From positions 8,937,201-9,001,200 of the forward strand of contig NC_091374.1 in NCBI RefSeq assembly GCF_038502225.1: a stretch of 64,000 nt of DNA, given 5' to 3'. Under the pieces are notes generated by a model. That model was not told where the DNA came from. It did no database searches and worked only from the letters and a program-made list of their open reading frames with translations. Positions 46,225-60,560 of the stretch are shown here, piece by piece. Each line of letters opens with the position of its first letter. Within the stretch, counting starts at the first letter, position 1. The position numbers and the translations under genes were made by a program. This DNA comes from Cherax quadricarinatus. Taxonomy: Eukaryota; Arthropoda; Malacostraca; Decapoda; Parastacidae.

Positions 46225-48820
<2,596 letters not shown>

Positions 48821-48879
<59 letters not shown>
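48821..48879. repeat. (TA)n microsatellite
   Basis: About 58 bp of TA between FB-3 and the MITE. Confidence 0.98.
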
Positions 48880-48882
<3 letters not shown>

Positions 48883-49266
48883 GTGCCGAATATGTAAAAC
48901 TGGTCAATTAGCAAGAACTCATTTAAAATAAAGTCTTTTCTAAAATCTTCTCTTATACGTTTAAAGATATATTTTTTTCATTAATATTGATGTAAAAATT
49001 TATAATTTTGCACCAAAAGAATCTTAGAAGATTTACCTAACCTTATTATAACAAGAACAATTTATTTTAGCCAAACCCAACTAAATATATTTTATATAAG
49101 TTTGCAATAAATTAATAATAAAGAAGCACAACGAAATATATTTTTTTCGTTAGATTCAGAATGATTTTGGCGAAATTATTGCATACACAAATTTTCGCTG
49201 TCGTATATGGCAAGATGAGCGTTGCTATTTAAGCCAAGATCTCAAGTTCTGCCTATTCGGCACGAC
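48880..49266. mobile_element. MITE-like element with 13-bp TIR GTCGTGCCGAATA, copy 1
   Basis: GTCGTGCCGAATA at 48880-48892 is exactly inverted at 49254-49266. The 387-bp AT-rich body lacks coding capacity and sits inside a (TA)n tract. A truncated reverse copy lies at 58334-58683. Confidence 0.85.
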
Positions 49267-49321
<55 letters not shown>

Positions 49322-49322
49322 A
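49267..49322. repeat. (TA)n(TG)n microsatellite
   Basis: TA tract followed by 18 bp of TG. Confidence 0.97.
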
Positions 49323-49514
49323 TCATACGGAGGAAACGTTTATGATCTTTGACATGGAGCCCGTATGACCTTTGTTAAATTTTCAATTTTTTTTATGAGA
49401 AATTTAGGAATTCTCTGGGTGTGACTTTGAATACACTTTCTGTACTTAATATGATGACATTCATTGTGTGTACTCATGAAGGTTGTTATTGCAACAGCAG
49501 ATTTTCTTGAAAGA

Positions 49515-49632
49515 AGAAAAAGGCACAATCCGTGACCAGAACAATACACAAATAACCCGCACATAGGAGAAAGAAACTTACGACGACGTTTCGGTCCGAC
49601 TTGTACCATTAACTAGTCTCACACTTCTGATA
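49515..49632 (+). mobile_element. Foldback superfamily, single-arm member (FB-4 type)
   Basis: AGGCACAATCCGTGACCAGA, ACAATACACAAATAACCCGC, GACGACGTTTCGGTCCGACT and TAGTCTCACACTTCTGATAA correspond to leader, core and one arm of 49861-50083. Confidence 0.7.
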
Positions 49633-49860
49633 AGCTTTAGTGGGCATTTTTTTTTAATTGTAGGTGAGTATTTTGCATTAAAGATAATTGTGGGGTTTAA
49701 TGACACGTGCTTACTTCAGCACCGAAGGTTGGGGATGACCCAAACTTATTATATACAAAGTCTTATGTATCCAAGAGGTCGATCTGGCATATACTTGGAT
49801 TTATATGTCTGGATACCCTTTCGTTACTTGAAAACATGTTTCCGAGGAAGATATAGGCTA

Positions 49861-50083
49861 TACAAAAATAACCCGCATATAGGAAAGAGGAGCTTACGAC
49901 GACGTTTCGGTCCGACTTGGACCATTTACAAAGTCACACTAACAAAAGGAGAGGAGGAGGGAGTTAGTGTGACTTTGTAAATGGTCCAAGTCTTACTGAA
50001 ACGTCGTCGTAAGCTCCTCTCTCCTACATGTGGATTATTTGTTGTATTGTTCCAGTCGCGGTATTGTGCCGTTTTTCTTATTT
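49861..50083 (-). mobile_element. Foldback element FB-4 with 13-bp perfect TSD
   Basis: Flanked by AAGATATAGGCTA at 49848-49860 and 50084-50096. The arms contain CTTACGACGACGTTTCGGTC, GACTTGGACCATTTACAAAG and TCACACTAAC. Between them is a short purine loop (AAAAGGAGAGGAGGAGG). The leader is on the right: TTGTTCCAGTCGCGGTATTG and TGCCG. One arm has TTACTGAAACG instead of GGACCGAAACG. Confidence 0.93.
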
Positions 50084-50159
50084 AAGATATAGGCTAGGCC
50101 CTGTGCCAGTGTCTCTTTTTTTTTTTTAGCAAACTTAGGAGAAAATGTTGATCAGGCTG

Positions 50160-50250
50160 TGATCCACTCGCGGCCCGGTCTGTGACCAGGTCACAGACCG
50201 GGCCGCGGGGGCGTTGACCCCCGAAACTCTCTCCAGGTAAACTCCAGGTA
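50160..50250 (+). mobile_element. LINE tail with 39-bp palindrome (family of 16036-16330)
   Basis: GGTCACAGACCGGGCCGCGG, GGCGTTGACCCCCGAAACTC and TCCAGGTAAACTCCAGGTA are the tail. It is preceded by its own inverted start, giving a palindrome at 50169-50207 centred on 50188. Confidence 0.75.
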
Positions 50251-51660
50251 ATACGTACTTGTATCGTTTTTTAATACATTAGTACTAATGATGCAGACTA
50301 AGAGAACAGTAAAAAAAAAAGGGGGGGGGGGGAATAAAGCGTGTGTGAAAATGTTTGTTAAAGGAACAGAATATTGTGGTGGTAATTTCGACTATGCAGC
50401 AGTTCCTACAGAATTTTTCCCAGACAAGGAAAACACAGTGAAATCATTTTTCTTGTAGAGTTTCCAGCCAGTGTTGTAGAGAGAGAGTCCATGTACACTT
50501 CCTGCTGCGAATATTCTTAGGTGTCTTTTTCAGGGCCTTCATTTACCTTTATTACCATGTACCATGTGCAATGAACATCTTACCCATTAACTGGCTATGT
50601 TACTCTCTACTTGATGCCTGATACTAGCATATTTAAAGTGCACCTTGATAACCAAAAAAAAATCTTTACAAATTGAATATGGACTGGGAAAGCTTAACTT
50701 TTTTTATTCACAAACCTCTATAAATAAAACAATGTGAGGAAGCGGCAAAAGAGAATAGTGTGTGTGTGTGTGTGTATCAGGTTCCTTATGTCTATTTGCG
50801 GGGTTGTCTTCCCAATAAACTTACTATGTTTCTGCCAACCGAATTTCGAGACGAATCTTATCAGGGAGATCAAGTAACTGTAATTAGAGGATTAGGTGTG
50901 ATGGGGGGAGGGGAGGATGAGGGTGTGCAGCAAGATATAGAGCAGTGTTGGCTTACAACCAGAATCTTTATAGCCACTCATGTACACATGTTGTAATTGC
51001 ATTATAGTCAATTTACGATGCATTGGTACATCATTTATCTACACTCTTGCTACTAGCATTTTTAAAATCTATAGACTGCCAGGGAGTCATTAAAACTGGG
51101 ATCAGCCTTGCTATTAATCGCCAAATATCCATTAATTCTTAATTGCGTTGAAGATTAAAGTAAAAGTTCTTTATATACAATGAAAAATACAGATGTGTAG
51201 CGCGGCTAAATCCGCGAAAAGGTCGGATATATTTACCTATGGCATACATTACCCATGTTTTCAAATTTTATCACTATGCACATGAATTTGATCATCAGAA
51301 TTTATGTTTGGGATAAACCAAGCAGTGTTATAATCATTATTGATTATTTTTCTTCGACCACCCTGAATAAACGTGGTCTCAAACCGTCGTAAGAGGTAAG
51401 GTTAACATCTGAGGTATAAAATGATCTCTGTAAAAGGGGAAACTCGCCCTCTAATAATCTGAGTTTGGTGTTCAAGAGTTTACCTACGAATATTCAGGCA
51501 AGAAGTCTGAGAGAAGTTTAACATTTAATATGCAAGAGGAAAATGCTTCGTGCAAGCTATTCCAATGTTTTAGTAAAGTTTTTAAAAGAAATTTTATCCA
51601 TTAATGTACTGTGCAAGGAGGGAGAGCGTATACGATACAAGGTAAAAGGTACGCTTTCGT
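50251..51660. other. Noncoding stretch, nothing recognised
   Basis: Contains homopolymers at 50311-50333 and a (TG)n at 50759-50774. No gene recognised. Confidence 0.4.
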
Positions 51661-51673
51661 TGGTGTTGCCTGG

Positions 51674-51957
51674 ATCGACACCATGCCTAACCCTTCTAGG
51701 ATAGGGTAGGTGCCTGAGCCCGAGCCTTTAGCTCATAAGACTGTCATTCCCATTAGCCCCCTTGGGGCGGGGATGGCAGACCAGAGAGACCTAGCTTGTG
51801 GCTAGGCCTGGGGACAGTTGGTCCCATAGATGAGGAGGTACTTGTGCCTCCTCCCATGGGAGACTTAGGGCCTGTTCCAAGTGGTGGCCCGGGCCACCAC
51901 TTGGAACAGGCCCGGGCCGGGAGAATACCGGCTAATCTTTAATAATAATAATAATAA
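51674..51957 (+). mobile_element. Short retroelement with (TAA)n tail, 13-bp TSD and 46-bp palindrome
   Basis: Flanked by TGGTGTTGCCTGG at 51661-51673 and 51958-51970. The 284-bp unit is GC-rich, ends GGCTAATCTTTAATAATAAT, and holds a perfect palindrome at 51868-51913 centred on GGCCC|GGGCC. No coding capacity. It is probably a LINE 3' end or a nonautonomous element. Confidence 0.85.
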
Positions 51958-52029
51958 TGGTGTTGCCTGGTTCAAAGTTGATACAACTTATGTCAAAATA
52001 AATTCATAAATGAAGCAAATTATGCTCTG

Positions 52030-52195
52030 GTTAGGTAAGGTTTGTCAGGAAACAGGACAAGTGATTCCTGACTTGGGTCTTGGATAATTATATGATGACC
52101 AGCAGCTGGAGCTTTTGGTAATGTGACCAAGGCCTTCCACTGGCTTACCGGTCCACCCTCTTTAAAAATTATAGTTATGGTCATAACCATTTAAG
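52030..52195 (-). repeat. Dispersed repeat R1, copy 3
   Basis: GGTAAGGTTTGTCAGGAAAC, AGCAGCTGGAGCTTTTGGTA, ACCAAGGCCTTCCACTGGCT and TTACCGGTCCACCCTCTTTA are the reverse complement of copies 1 and 2, extended on one side. Confidence 0.75.
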
Positions 52196-52221
52196 TTCCG
52201 TCTAGTGGCTCCAACATGGTA

Positions 52222-52300
52222 TAAAACTTATGGTGCTGGTGAAGAGCTCTTTATCAAGGGAACTAAAGCTATCCCCCCTTCCTATCCACCACAACCCCAC
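52222..52300 (+). mobile_element. Bipartite LINE-derived short element fragment (head only)
   Basis: TATGGTGCTGGTGAAGAGCT, CTTTATCAAGGGAACTAAAG and CTATCCCCCCTTCC resemble the head region. No tail seen. Confidence 0.45.
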
Positions 52301-52800
52301 CTCCTAATCCATACACCATTACTAACACCTTCCATAGAAGACACCAATACAACCCCCATTCCCCCTAGGCAAGCCTGTGACAATAAAAACTCAGTTTACA
52401 GACTGAGCCCGGCCCCATTGAAGGGTATACTAGAACTCGACCCCACGCAAGAAGCGACCCACAGTATTCGGCTAACACAAGAGTATATAATTATTGTTAG
52501 GTAAATAGGAACAGCACGTGTAAAATCTATCCATACGTATTCTTCCTCATATGAATCAAAACCGGAAAGGTGTATGTTTCTCAGTGTATATGCATTAAGA
52601 GTTTAATCCATATTTTAAGGATTAATCTAGGATATTGCCGAAAAGATAACACAGCCTTGATGACCCTTTGAGTAGTTTATAGGCTTTAAGCCTAATTAAC
52701 CAACATCATTCGGCTGTGAGCCGAATGATGTACCATTGAAGATAAATCGGTAGGTCATAATGTACTCCGTTACTGAATGGGTAATTTTAATAGGATATTA
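52301..52800. other. Noncoding stretch
   Basis: A short hairpin CATCATTCGGCT..AGCCGAATGATG at 52705-52731. Otherwise nothing recognised. Confidence 0.4.
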
Positions 52801-52804
52801 ACAA

Positions 52805-52948
52805 ACTTATTGGGAACGAGACGCTGGAGGACGACAGATTCGCTTAAGTCAGCACTCTTATGGCAAGACTGATGAATGGTGGTGCTTTTTTTTCGGGGGG
52901 GGGGGGGGTCACTCACCTCGGTGGGAGACAACTGGTGTGTAAAAAATG
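52805..52948 (+). mobile_element. Diverged LINE tail (family of 58975-59840)
   Basis: AGCACTCTTATGGCAAGACT, GATGAATGGTGGTGC, TTTCGGG, then CCTCGGTGGGAGACAACTGG and TGTGTAAAAAA parallel 59747-59840. It contains a 13-G run at 52896-52908. Confidence 0.6.
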
Positions 52949-53250
52949 TATGAACACGTTATTCTATATATAACAGTGTTTCATCACCTTTTAAGTCATT
53001 ATATTTATAAGAAAATTTAAGTTAAACTCAATTGTGAATATATTTGTTAAAGCAAGTTTTTATTTATAATAATCTGGATGTTGTTTTACAAACAGTAGTA
53101 TATGTTTTTAGGCCATTTATGCTTGTAAATTAGGCATATATATCTAAGCCTAAAAGGAACTGTTTATCTGATGCAATCCCTTGAGAATTTGCCCAGACCC
53201 GGGCCTGCACACTTTTCGCATTAAGTTTATCATTTTGTTTTAAATTATGG
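52949..53250. other. AT-rich noncoding stretch
   Basis: Nothing recognised. Confidence 0.4.
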
Positions 53251-53403
53251 CTCCTCTAGGAAAGGTGCCTTGAAGCCTTCGAGGGGGCTCTTGATGCAAG
53301 GACTTGCTCTCCCTTTCCTTGGATTAGCCCTGGATGCCTCCCATTCCCTGGCGCTATATTACCCGCCTACGGATTTAGCGTTTCCCTCTTGATTAAATTA
53401 TTA
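53251..53403 (+). mobile_element. Bipartite LINE-derived short element (copy 11)
   Basis: CTCCTCTAGGAAAGGTGCCT, GGCTCTTGATGCAAGGACTT, CTGGATGCCTCCCATTCCCT, GGCGCTATATTACCCGCCTA and CGGATTTAGCGTTTCCCTCT. Confidence 0.8.
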
Positions 53404-53900
53404 CATATATTGCAGACAGAGGAATATTCTCATTAATTCTTTAGTTGAACGAACGCCATAGGTTTAGTAATTTATAGAAAATAAATACAAGGGTGTGCAG
53501 CCTACATACGTATATCTTTTTCGTATTTTAGTGATGTGGGCTTATGAAAAATGCTGCAGTGTGAGCTTAGGCAGCCGTGGTTCTGAGTATCATGGTTGGT
53601 GCACTTGACCTCATGCATATTTCCCGAAGCTGGAAGCTGCGATATTGCAGAAGGAATTCAGGAGAAACTGCGTTATCCGAAGATTGTGAATTGTTGGGCG
53701 GAAAATTATCGATTTGACTTTTGGAAGACGACGTAATCTTCAAGATACCGGGTGGTCGGGAACGTTTCATGACCCTTAAAGACAAATAGAAATGTGATGT
53801 CATCATAGCCTCTTAGTATTTTTTCGTACTGACCTTTTTTTCGGTGATGAATAGACAAGAGTCTTGTGGTTTCACATTAAAGCACTTTGACTGGGGAGGG

Positions 53901-54000
53901 NNNNNNNNNNNNNNNNNNNNNNNNNNNNNNNNNNNNNNNNNNNNNNNNNNNNNNNNNNNNNNNNNNNNNNNNNNNNNNNNNNNNNNNNNNNNNNNNNNNN
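53901..54000. other. Assembly gap (100 N)
   Basis: Exactly 100 N, a conventional placeholder for a gap of unknown size. Frames that cross it are meaningless. Confidence 1.
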
Positions 54001-54172
54001 GTAAATTCTACAGTCTCCCTTCCTTTTTTGGACTGCTAAGCCCTGGATAGAAAAATCTAAAAAAAGTCTGTTTACACTGTGTCTTTTCGACAGTTTAAGG
54101 GTTGGCTGCAGCTCCTCTCCTGTTGACATTGATCAGGTGACTTAAATCTACTGATTCACAATTGTCAGCCAT

Positions 54173-54333
54173 GAAATAAATGGTATAAAATACCGAAACA
54201 ATAGAAATATAAACACACACGCAGTATAATATGATCCTTTATTGACAACGTTTCATCACAGAGATGAAGCCCACTATGTGGGCGAAACGTTGTCAATAAA
54301 GGATCACATTATACTGCATGTGTTTACATTTCC
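54173..54333 (+). mobile_element. Foldback element FB-1, copy 2, with 12-bp perfect TSD
   Basis: ATTGTCAGCCAT flanks it at 54161-54172 and 54334-54345. Leader mini-hairpin GGTAT-AAA-ATACC at 54182-54194, then AGTATAATATGATCCTTTAT, TGACAACGTTTC and the inverted arm GGGCGAAACGTTGTCAATAA plus AGGATCACATTATACTGCAT. It is shorter in the centre than 17288-17482. Confidence 0.93.
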
Positions 54334-54389
54334 ATTGTCAGCCATACTGGACGTGACTCCGTGCTAATTAGCATTCATAAAATTCATGG

Positions 54390-54525
54390 GGACTTGCTAA
54401 GCCTATCAGGGTCATATATTGCCTTGGGTATGCCAGTTAATCAGGTTTGATCCTAGAAAAGGGAAAGGCAGTGCCCAGTGCCTGAATCAAGAGTCCTGGC
54501 TTCAAGGCACTCACCATGAGTGAAA
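54390..54525 (-). mobile_element. Bipartite LINE-derived short element (copy 12, diverged)
   Basis: On +: GGACTTGCTAAGCCTATCAG at the tail side, TTTGATCCTAGAAAAGGGAA, CCTGAATCAAGAGTCCTGGC and TTCAAGGCAC at the head side. Confidence 0.65.
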
Positions 54526-54683
54526 ATTTCTGGTCTTTCAGGCCTTAGGCTAGGAAAACTTAGTTTAGGTCTATCAAAAATTTTAGAATTGGTCTTTCTA
54601 AATTGTTCGTTTCGTCATTCAGAATCCTTCATTAAGGGATACAGGGATACCTTGGATAGTGGAGGTATAGTGAGCTGCTGTTA

Positions 54684-57600
54684 TGTGGTACAATAGTGTT
54701 ATGCAACACACCACAATAATTACATAACACAGTACAGTATTAAGCAACACAACACACTACAGTGTTAAGCAACACAGTACAGTATTAATCAACACAACAC
54801 AGTACAGTATTAAGCAACACAACACAGTACAGTATTAAGCAACACAACACAAAGTACAGTATTAAGCAACACAATACAACACAGTACAGTATTAATCAAC
54901 ACAACACAGTACAGTATTAAGCAACACAACACAGTACAGTATTAAGCAACACAATACAACACAGTACAGTATTAATCAACACAACACAGTACAGTATTAA
55001 GCAACACAACACAGTACAGTATTAATCAACACAACACAGTACAGTATTAAGCAACACAACACAGTACAGTATTAAGCAACACAACACAGTATAGTATTAA
55101 GCAACACAACACAGTACAGCATTAAGCAACACAACACAGTACAGCATTAAGCAACACAACACAGTACAGCATTAAGCAACACAACACAGTACAGCATTAA
55201 GCAACACAACACAGTACAGCATTAAGCAACACAACACAGTACAGCATTAAGCAACACAACACAGTACAGCATTAAGCAACACAGTACAGCATTAAGCAAC
55301 ACAGTACAGTATTAAGCAACACAGTACAGTATTAAGCAACACAGTACAGTATTAAGCAACACAGTACAGTATTAAGCAACACAGTACAGTATTAAGCAAT
55401 ACAGTACAGTATTAAGCAACACACAGTACAGTATTAAGCAATACAACACAGCACAGTATTAAGCAATACAACACAGCACAGTATTAAGCAACACAACACA
55501 GTACAGTATTAAGCAACACAACACAGTACAGTATTAAGCAATACAACACAGTACAGTATTAAGCAATACAACACAGTACAGTAATAAGCAACACAACACA
55601 GTACAGTATTAAGCAACACAATACAACACAGTACAGTATTAAGCAACACAATACAACACAGTACAGTATTAAGCAACACAATACAACACAGTACAGTAAT
55701 AAGCAACACAACACAGTACAGTATTAAGCAACACAACACAGTACAGTATCAAGCAACACAACACAGTACAGTATTAAGCAACACAATACAACACAGTACA
55801 GTATTAAGCAACACAATACAACACAGTACAGTATTAAGCAACACAACACAGTACAGTATTAAGCAACACAACACAGTACAGTAATAAGCAACACAACACA
55901 GTACAGTATTAAGCAACACAACACAGTACAGTATTAAGCAACACAATACAGTACAGTATTAAGCAACACAATACAACACAGTACAGTATTAAGCAACACA
56001 ATACAACACAGTACAGTATTAAGCAATACAACACAGCACAGTATTAAGCAATACAACACAGCACAGTATTAAGCAATACAACACAGTACAGTATTAAGCA
56101 ACACAACACAGTACAGTATTAAGCAATACAACACAGTACAGTATTAAGCAATACAACACAGTACAGTATTAAGCAACACAACACAGTACAGTATTAAGCA
56201 ATACAACACAGTACAGTATTAAGCAACACAACACAGTACAGTATTAAGCAACACAACACAGTACAGTATTAAGCAACACAACACAGTACAGTATTAAGCA
56301 ACACAACACAGTACAGTATTAAGCAACACAACACAGTACAGTATTAAGCAACACAACACAGTACAGTATTAAGCAACACAACACAGTACAGTATTAAGCA
56401 ACACAATACAACACAGTACAGTATTAAGCAACACAATACAACACAGTACATTATTAAGCAACACAACACAGTACATTATTAAGCAACACAACACAGTACA
56501 GTAATGAGCAACACAACACAGTACAGTATTAAGCAACACAATACAACACAGTACAGTATTAAGCAACACAATACAACACAGTACATTATTAAGCAACACA
56601 ACACAGTACAGTATTAAGCAACACAATACAACACAGTACAGTATTAAGCAACACAATACAACACAGTACAGTAATAAGCAACACAACACAGTACAGTAAT
56701 AAGCAACACAACACAGTACATTATTAAGCAACACAACACAGTACAGTATTAAGCAACACAACACAGTACAGTAATAAGCAACACAACACAGTACAGTATT
56801 AAGCAACACAACACAGTACAGTATTAAGCAACACAACACAGTACAGTATTAAGCAACACAATACAGTACAGTATTAAGCAACACAATACAACACAGTACA
56901 GTATTAAGCAACACAATACAACACAGTACAGTAATAAGCAACACAACACAGTACAGTATTAAGCAACACAACACAGTACAGTATTAAGCAACACAATACA
57001 GTACAGTATTAAGCAACACAATACAACACAGTACAGTATTAAGCAACACAATACAACACAGTACAGTATTAAGCAACACAATACAACACAGTACAGTATT
57101 AAGCAACACAACACAGTACAGTATTAAGCAACACAACACAGTACAGTATTAAGCAACACAACACAGTACAGTATTAAGCAACACAATACAACACAGTACA
57201 GTATTAAGCAACACAATACAACACAGTACAGTAATAAGCAACACAACACAGTACAGTATTAAGCAACACAACACAGTACAGTATTAAGCAACACAGTACA
57301 GTATTAAGCAACACAACACAGTACAGTAATAAGCAACACAACACAGTACAGTAATAAGCAACACAACACAGTACAGTAATAAGCAACACAACACAGTACA
57401 GTAATAAGCAACACAACACAGTACAGTAATAAGCAACACAACACAGTACAGTAATAAGCAACACAACACAGTACAGTAATAAGCAACACAACACAGTACA
57501 GTAATAAGCAACACAACACAGTACAGTATTAAGCAACACAACACAGTACAGTATTAAGCAACACAACACAGTACAGTATTAAGCAACACAACACAGTACA

Positions 57601-58135
57601 GTATTAAGCAACACAACACAGTACAGTATTAAGCAACACAACACAGTACAGTATTAAGAAACACAATACAACACAGTACAGTAATAAGCATCACAACACA
57701 GTACAGTATTAAGCAACACAACACAGTACAGTATTAAGCAACACAACACAGTACAGTATTAAGCAACACAACACAGTACAGTATTAAGCAACACAACACA
57801 GTACAGTATTAAGCAACACAACACAGTACAGTATTAAGCAACACAATACAACACAGTACAGTATTAAGCAACACAACACAGTACAGTATTAAGCAACACA
57901 ACACAGTACAGTATTAAGCAACACAACACAGTACAGTATTAGGCAACACAACACAGTACAGTAATAAGCAACACAACACAGTACAGTATTAAGCAACACA
58001 ACACAGTACAGTATTAAGCAACACAATACAACACAGTACAGTAATAAGCAACACAACACAGTACAGTATTAAGCAACACAACACAGTACAGTATTAAGCA
58101 ACACAATACAACACAGTACAGTATTAAGCAACGCA
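54684..58135. repeat. 25-bp satellite array, about 3.45 kb (~130 copies)
   Basis: The dominant unit is CAGTACAGTATTAAGCAAC plus ACAACA (25 bp). A 30-bp variant has an extra ATACA, and 20-bp units lack ACAAC (55270-55420). Substitution variants cluster: AGTATT versus AGTAAT, AGCATT (55110-55310) and ACATTA (56440-56740). Local runs of identical units indicate recent homogenisation. Minus-strand frames encoding LLNTVLCC-type repeats are artefacts. Confidence 0.97.
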
Positions 58136-58333
58136 ACACAATACATATTAGACACAATATTTTAATTAAAAACAGCAATTCACTGTAAATTACCTAAAAA
58201 TTAGCGTCAGAAATATAAATTTTAGGTAATGTACCAGGCCAGGCTATGTTGATGAAACAACAGTGTAATACTAAATACACGAATATAACGGCCAGTCCTC
58301 ATTATCTCTCTCTCCCTCTTATATATATAATAT

Positions 58334-58683
58334 GTCGTGCCGAATAGATAGAACTTGCGATTTTGGCTTAAATAGCAACGCTCTTTTTGCCGAATAAGGA
58401 AAGCAAAAATTTGTGTATGCAATAATTTCGCAAAAGTCATTCTGAACCTAACGAAAAATTATATTTGTTTATTATTAAATTATTGTAAACTTATCTAAAA
58501 TATATTTAGTTGGATTAGGCTAAATTAAATTGCGCTTGTTATAATAAGGTTAGGTAAGTTTACTAAGGTTCTTTTGGTACAAAAATATTGATTTATACAT
58601 TAACATAAATGAAAAGAAAATATATCTTTAAACGTATAAGAGTAAATTTTACAAAGGACATAATTTTAAATGAGTTCTTGCTA
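58334..58683 (-). mobile_element. MITE-like element with GTCGTGCCGAATA end, copy 2 (truncated)
   Basis: GTCGTGCCGAATA at 58334-58346, then AGCAACGCTCTTTTTGCCGA, TTGTGTATGCAATAATTTCG and so on to ATGAGTTCTTGCTA at 58683, where copy 1 continues for ~20 bp more. It abuts FB-3 copy 2 directly. Confidence 0.85.
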
Positions 58684-58876
58684 AACAACCACTGTGAAAG
58701 AATCGAGAAATTCCAAGCACTTTCGTGACTACTCACATTAGTCACGAAAGTAGTTCCTTGTTAATAATAGTTAATAGTTCCTTGATAATGTGAGTAGTCA
58801 CGAAAGCGCTTGGAATTTCTCTATTCTTTCACAGTGGTTGTTAAGCATATTCTGAAATCACCTGTTTACTGTGATC

Positions 58877-58878
<2 letters not shown>
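58684..58878 (-). mobile_element. Foldback element FB-3, copy 2
   Basis: Arms AATTCCAAGCACTTTCGTGA with CTACTCACATTA, and TGAGTAGTCACGAAAGCGCT with TGGAATTTCTC. The centre is rearranged, with a duplicated TAGTTCCTTG block at 58749-58789. Leader on the right: GCATATTCTGAAATCACCTG and TTTACTGTGATC. Confidence 0.85.

Positions 58879-58965
<87 letters not shown>
58879..58965. repeat. (TA)n microsatellite
   Basis: About 85 bp of TA. Confidence 0.98.
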
Positions 58966-58970
<5 letters not shown>

Positions 58971-58974
58971 GGTG

Positions 58975-59840
58975 ATGAAAGATTGAATATCAGATTGGAG
59001 GGAGAGAGTATGGAGGAGGTGAATGTATTCAGATATTTGGGAGTGGACATGTCAGCGGATGGGTCTATGAAAGATGAGGTGAATCATAGAATTGATGAGG
59101 GGAAAAGGGTGAGTGGTGCACTTAGGAGTCTGTGGAGACAAAGAACTTTGTCCTTGGAGGCAAAGAGGGGAATGTATGAGAGTATAGTTTTACCAACGCT
59201 CTTATATGGGTGTGAAGCATGGGTGATGAATGTTGCAGCGAGGAGAAGGCTGGAGGCAGTGGAGATGTCATGTCTGAGGGCAATGTGTGGTGTGAATATA
59301 ATGCAAAGAATTCGTAGTTTGGAAGTTAGGAGGAGGTGCGGGATTACCAAAACTGTTGTCCAGAGGGCTGAGGAAGGGTTGTTGAGGTGGTTCGGACATG
59401 TAGAGAGAATGGAGCGAAACAGAATGACTTCAAGAATGTATCAGTCTGTAGTGGAAGGAAGGCGGGGTAGGGGTCGGCCTAGGAAAGGTTGGAGGGAGGG
59501 GGTAAAGGAGGTTTTGTGTGCGAGGGGCTTGGACTTCCAGCAGGCATGCGTGAGCGTGTTTGATAGGAGTGAATGGAGACACATGGTTTTTAATACTTGA
59601 CGTGCTGTTGGAGTGTGAGCAAAGTAACATTTATGAAGGGGTTCAGGGAAACCGGCAGGCCGGACTTGAGTCCTGGAGATGGGAAGTACAGTGCCTGCAC
59701 TCTGAAGGAGGGGTGTTAATGTTGCAGTTTAAAAACTGTAGTGTAAAGCACCCTTCTGGCAAGACAGTGATGGAGTGAATGATGGTGAAAGTTTTTCTTT
59801 TTCGGGCCACCCTGCCTTGGTGGGAATCGGCCAGTGTGAT
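58975..59840 (+). pseudogene. Non-LTR retrotransposon 3' end with open C-terminal reading frame
   Basis: The frame 58983-59600 is open for ~205 codons, with no upstream start because the copy is 5'-truncated. It encodes the LINE RT thumb/C-terminal region: EEVNVFRYLGVDMSADG, LRSLWRQRTLSLEAKRGMYE, LPTLLYGCEAWV, AVEMSCLRAMCGVN, LLRWFGHVERME and GRRGRGRPRKGWREGVKEVL. Stop TGA at 59598-59600. The 3' UTR runs through GGGAAACCGGCAGGCCGGAC, GGAGGGGTGTTAATGTTGCA and TTCGGGCCACCCTGCCTTGG into (TA)n. It is the best-preserved of the copies at 2500 and 42940. No catalytic palm motif is included. Confidence 0.88.
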
Positions 59841-60042
<202 letters not shown>

Positions 60043-60162
60043 ATTTAAGAGAAATACTTAATTTCCTGAAAATTTTAAAAACAATTGGAAAAAGTGAAAA
60101 TATTTATAGGGGAAAAATATATTTTTATTTCATTGGCAGCCCTCCCCCCCCCCCCACTCTGT

Positions 60163-60250
60163 AGGATAATGTACCGACCACCAGTGTACCGACCACCAGT
60201 GTACCGACCACCAGTGTACCGACCACCAGTGTACCGACCACCAGTGTTCT
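60163..60250. repeat. 15-bp tandem repeat, ~6 copies
   Basis: Unit GTACCGACCACCAGT, perfect in the middle copies. Confidence 0.95.
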
Positions 60251-60444
60251 GAACACGGCATTGTTTATAATGTTTGTTTCACGTATATTAAATTTTTAAT
60301 TCCATGCTTGGTCTCCGTCTTGTTATGTGATATTGTCAAAGTTATTATCTGCACATTGGTAAAACCAGCCACTGTGTCGAGTGACAGAATTGACTGTTGT
60401 ATTTGCAATTTCGTAAACCAGAAAAAAAAAGTGGTCTTCTATTT

Positions 60445-60560
60445 TTGGAGGGGAGCACTAAGACCGTAAGGGGTCGTACAGCCACTGGGGAATGGGTGGT
60501 AATCAGCTTTCATCAGGTCGACTTGGGAAAACAGCCAGGGGAGTGTTTGTATTTTTGGGA
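60445..60560 (-). mobile_element. Bipartite LINE-derived short element (copy 13, diverged)
   Basis: On +: GGGGAGCACTAAGACCGTAA, GGGGTCGTACAGCCACTGGG and GAATGGGTGGTAATCAGCTT resemble the tail and linker. The head is not clear. Confidence 0.5.

Noticed and set aside
53844..54129. Open frames crossing the N run
   Set aside because: They consist mainly of undetermined bases in the assembly gap.
54684..58135. Long minus-strand frames with LLNTVLCC-type repeats
   Set aside because: They arise from the 25-bp satellite, whose unit variants keep frames open. There is no evidence of translation.
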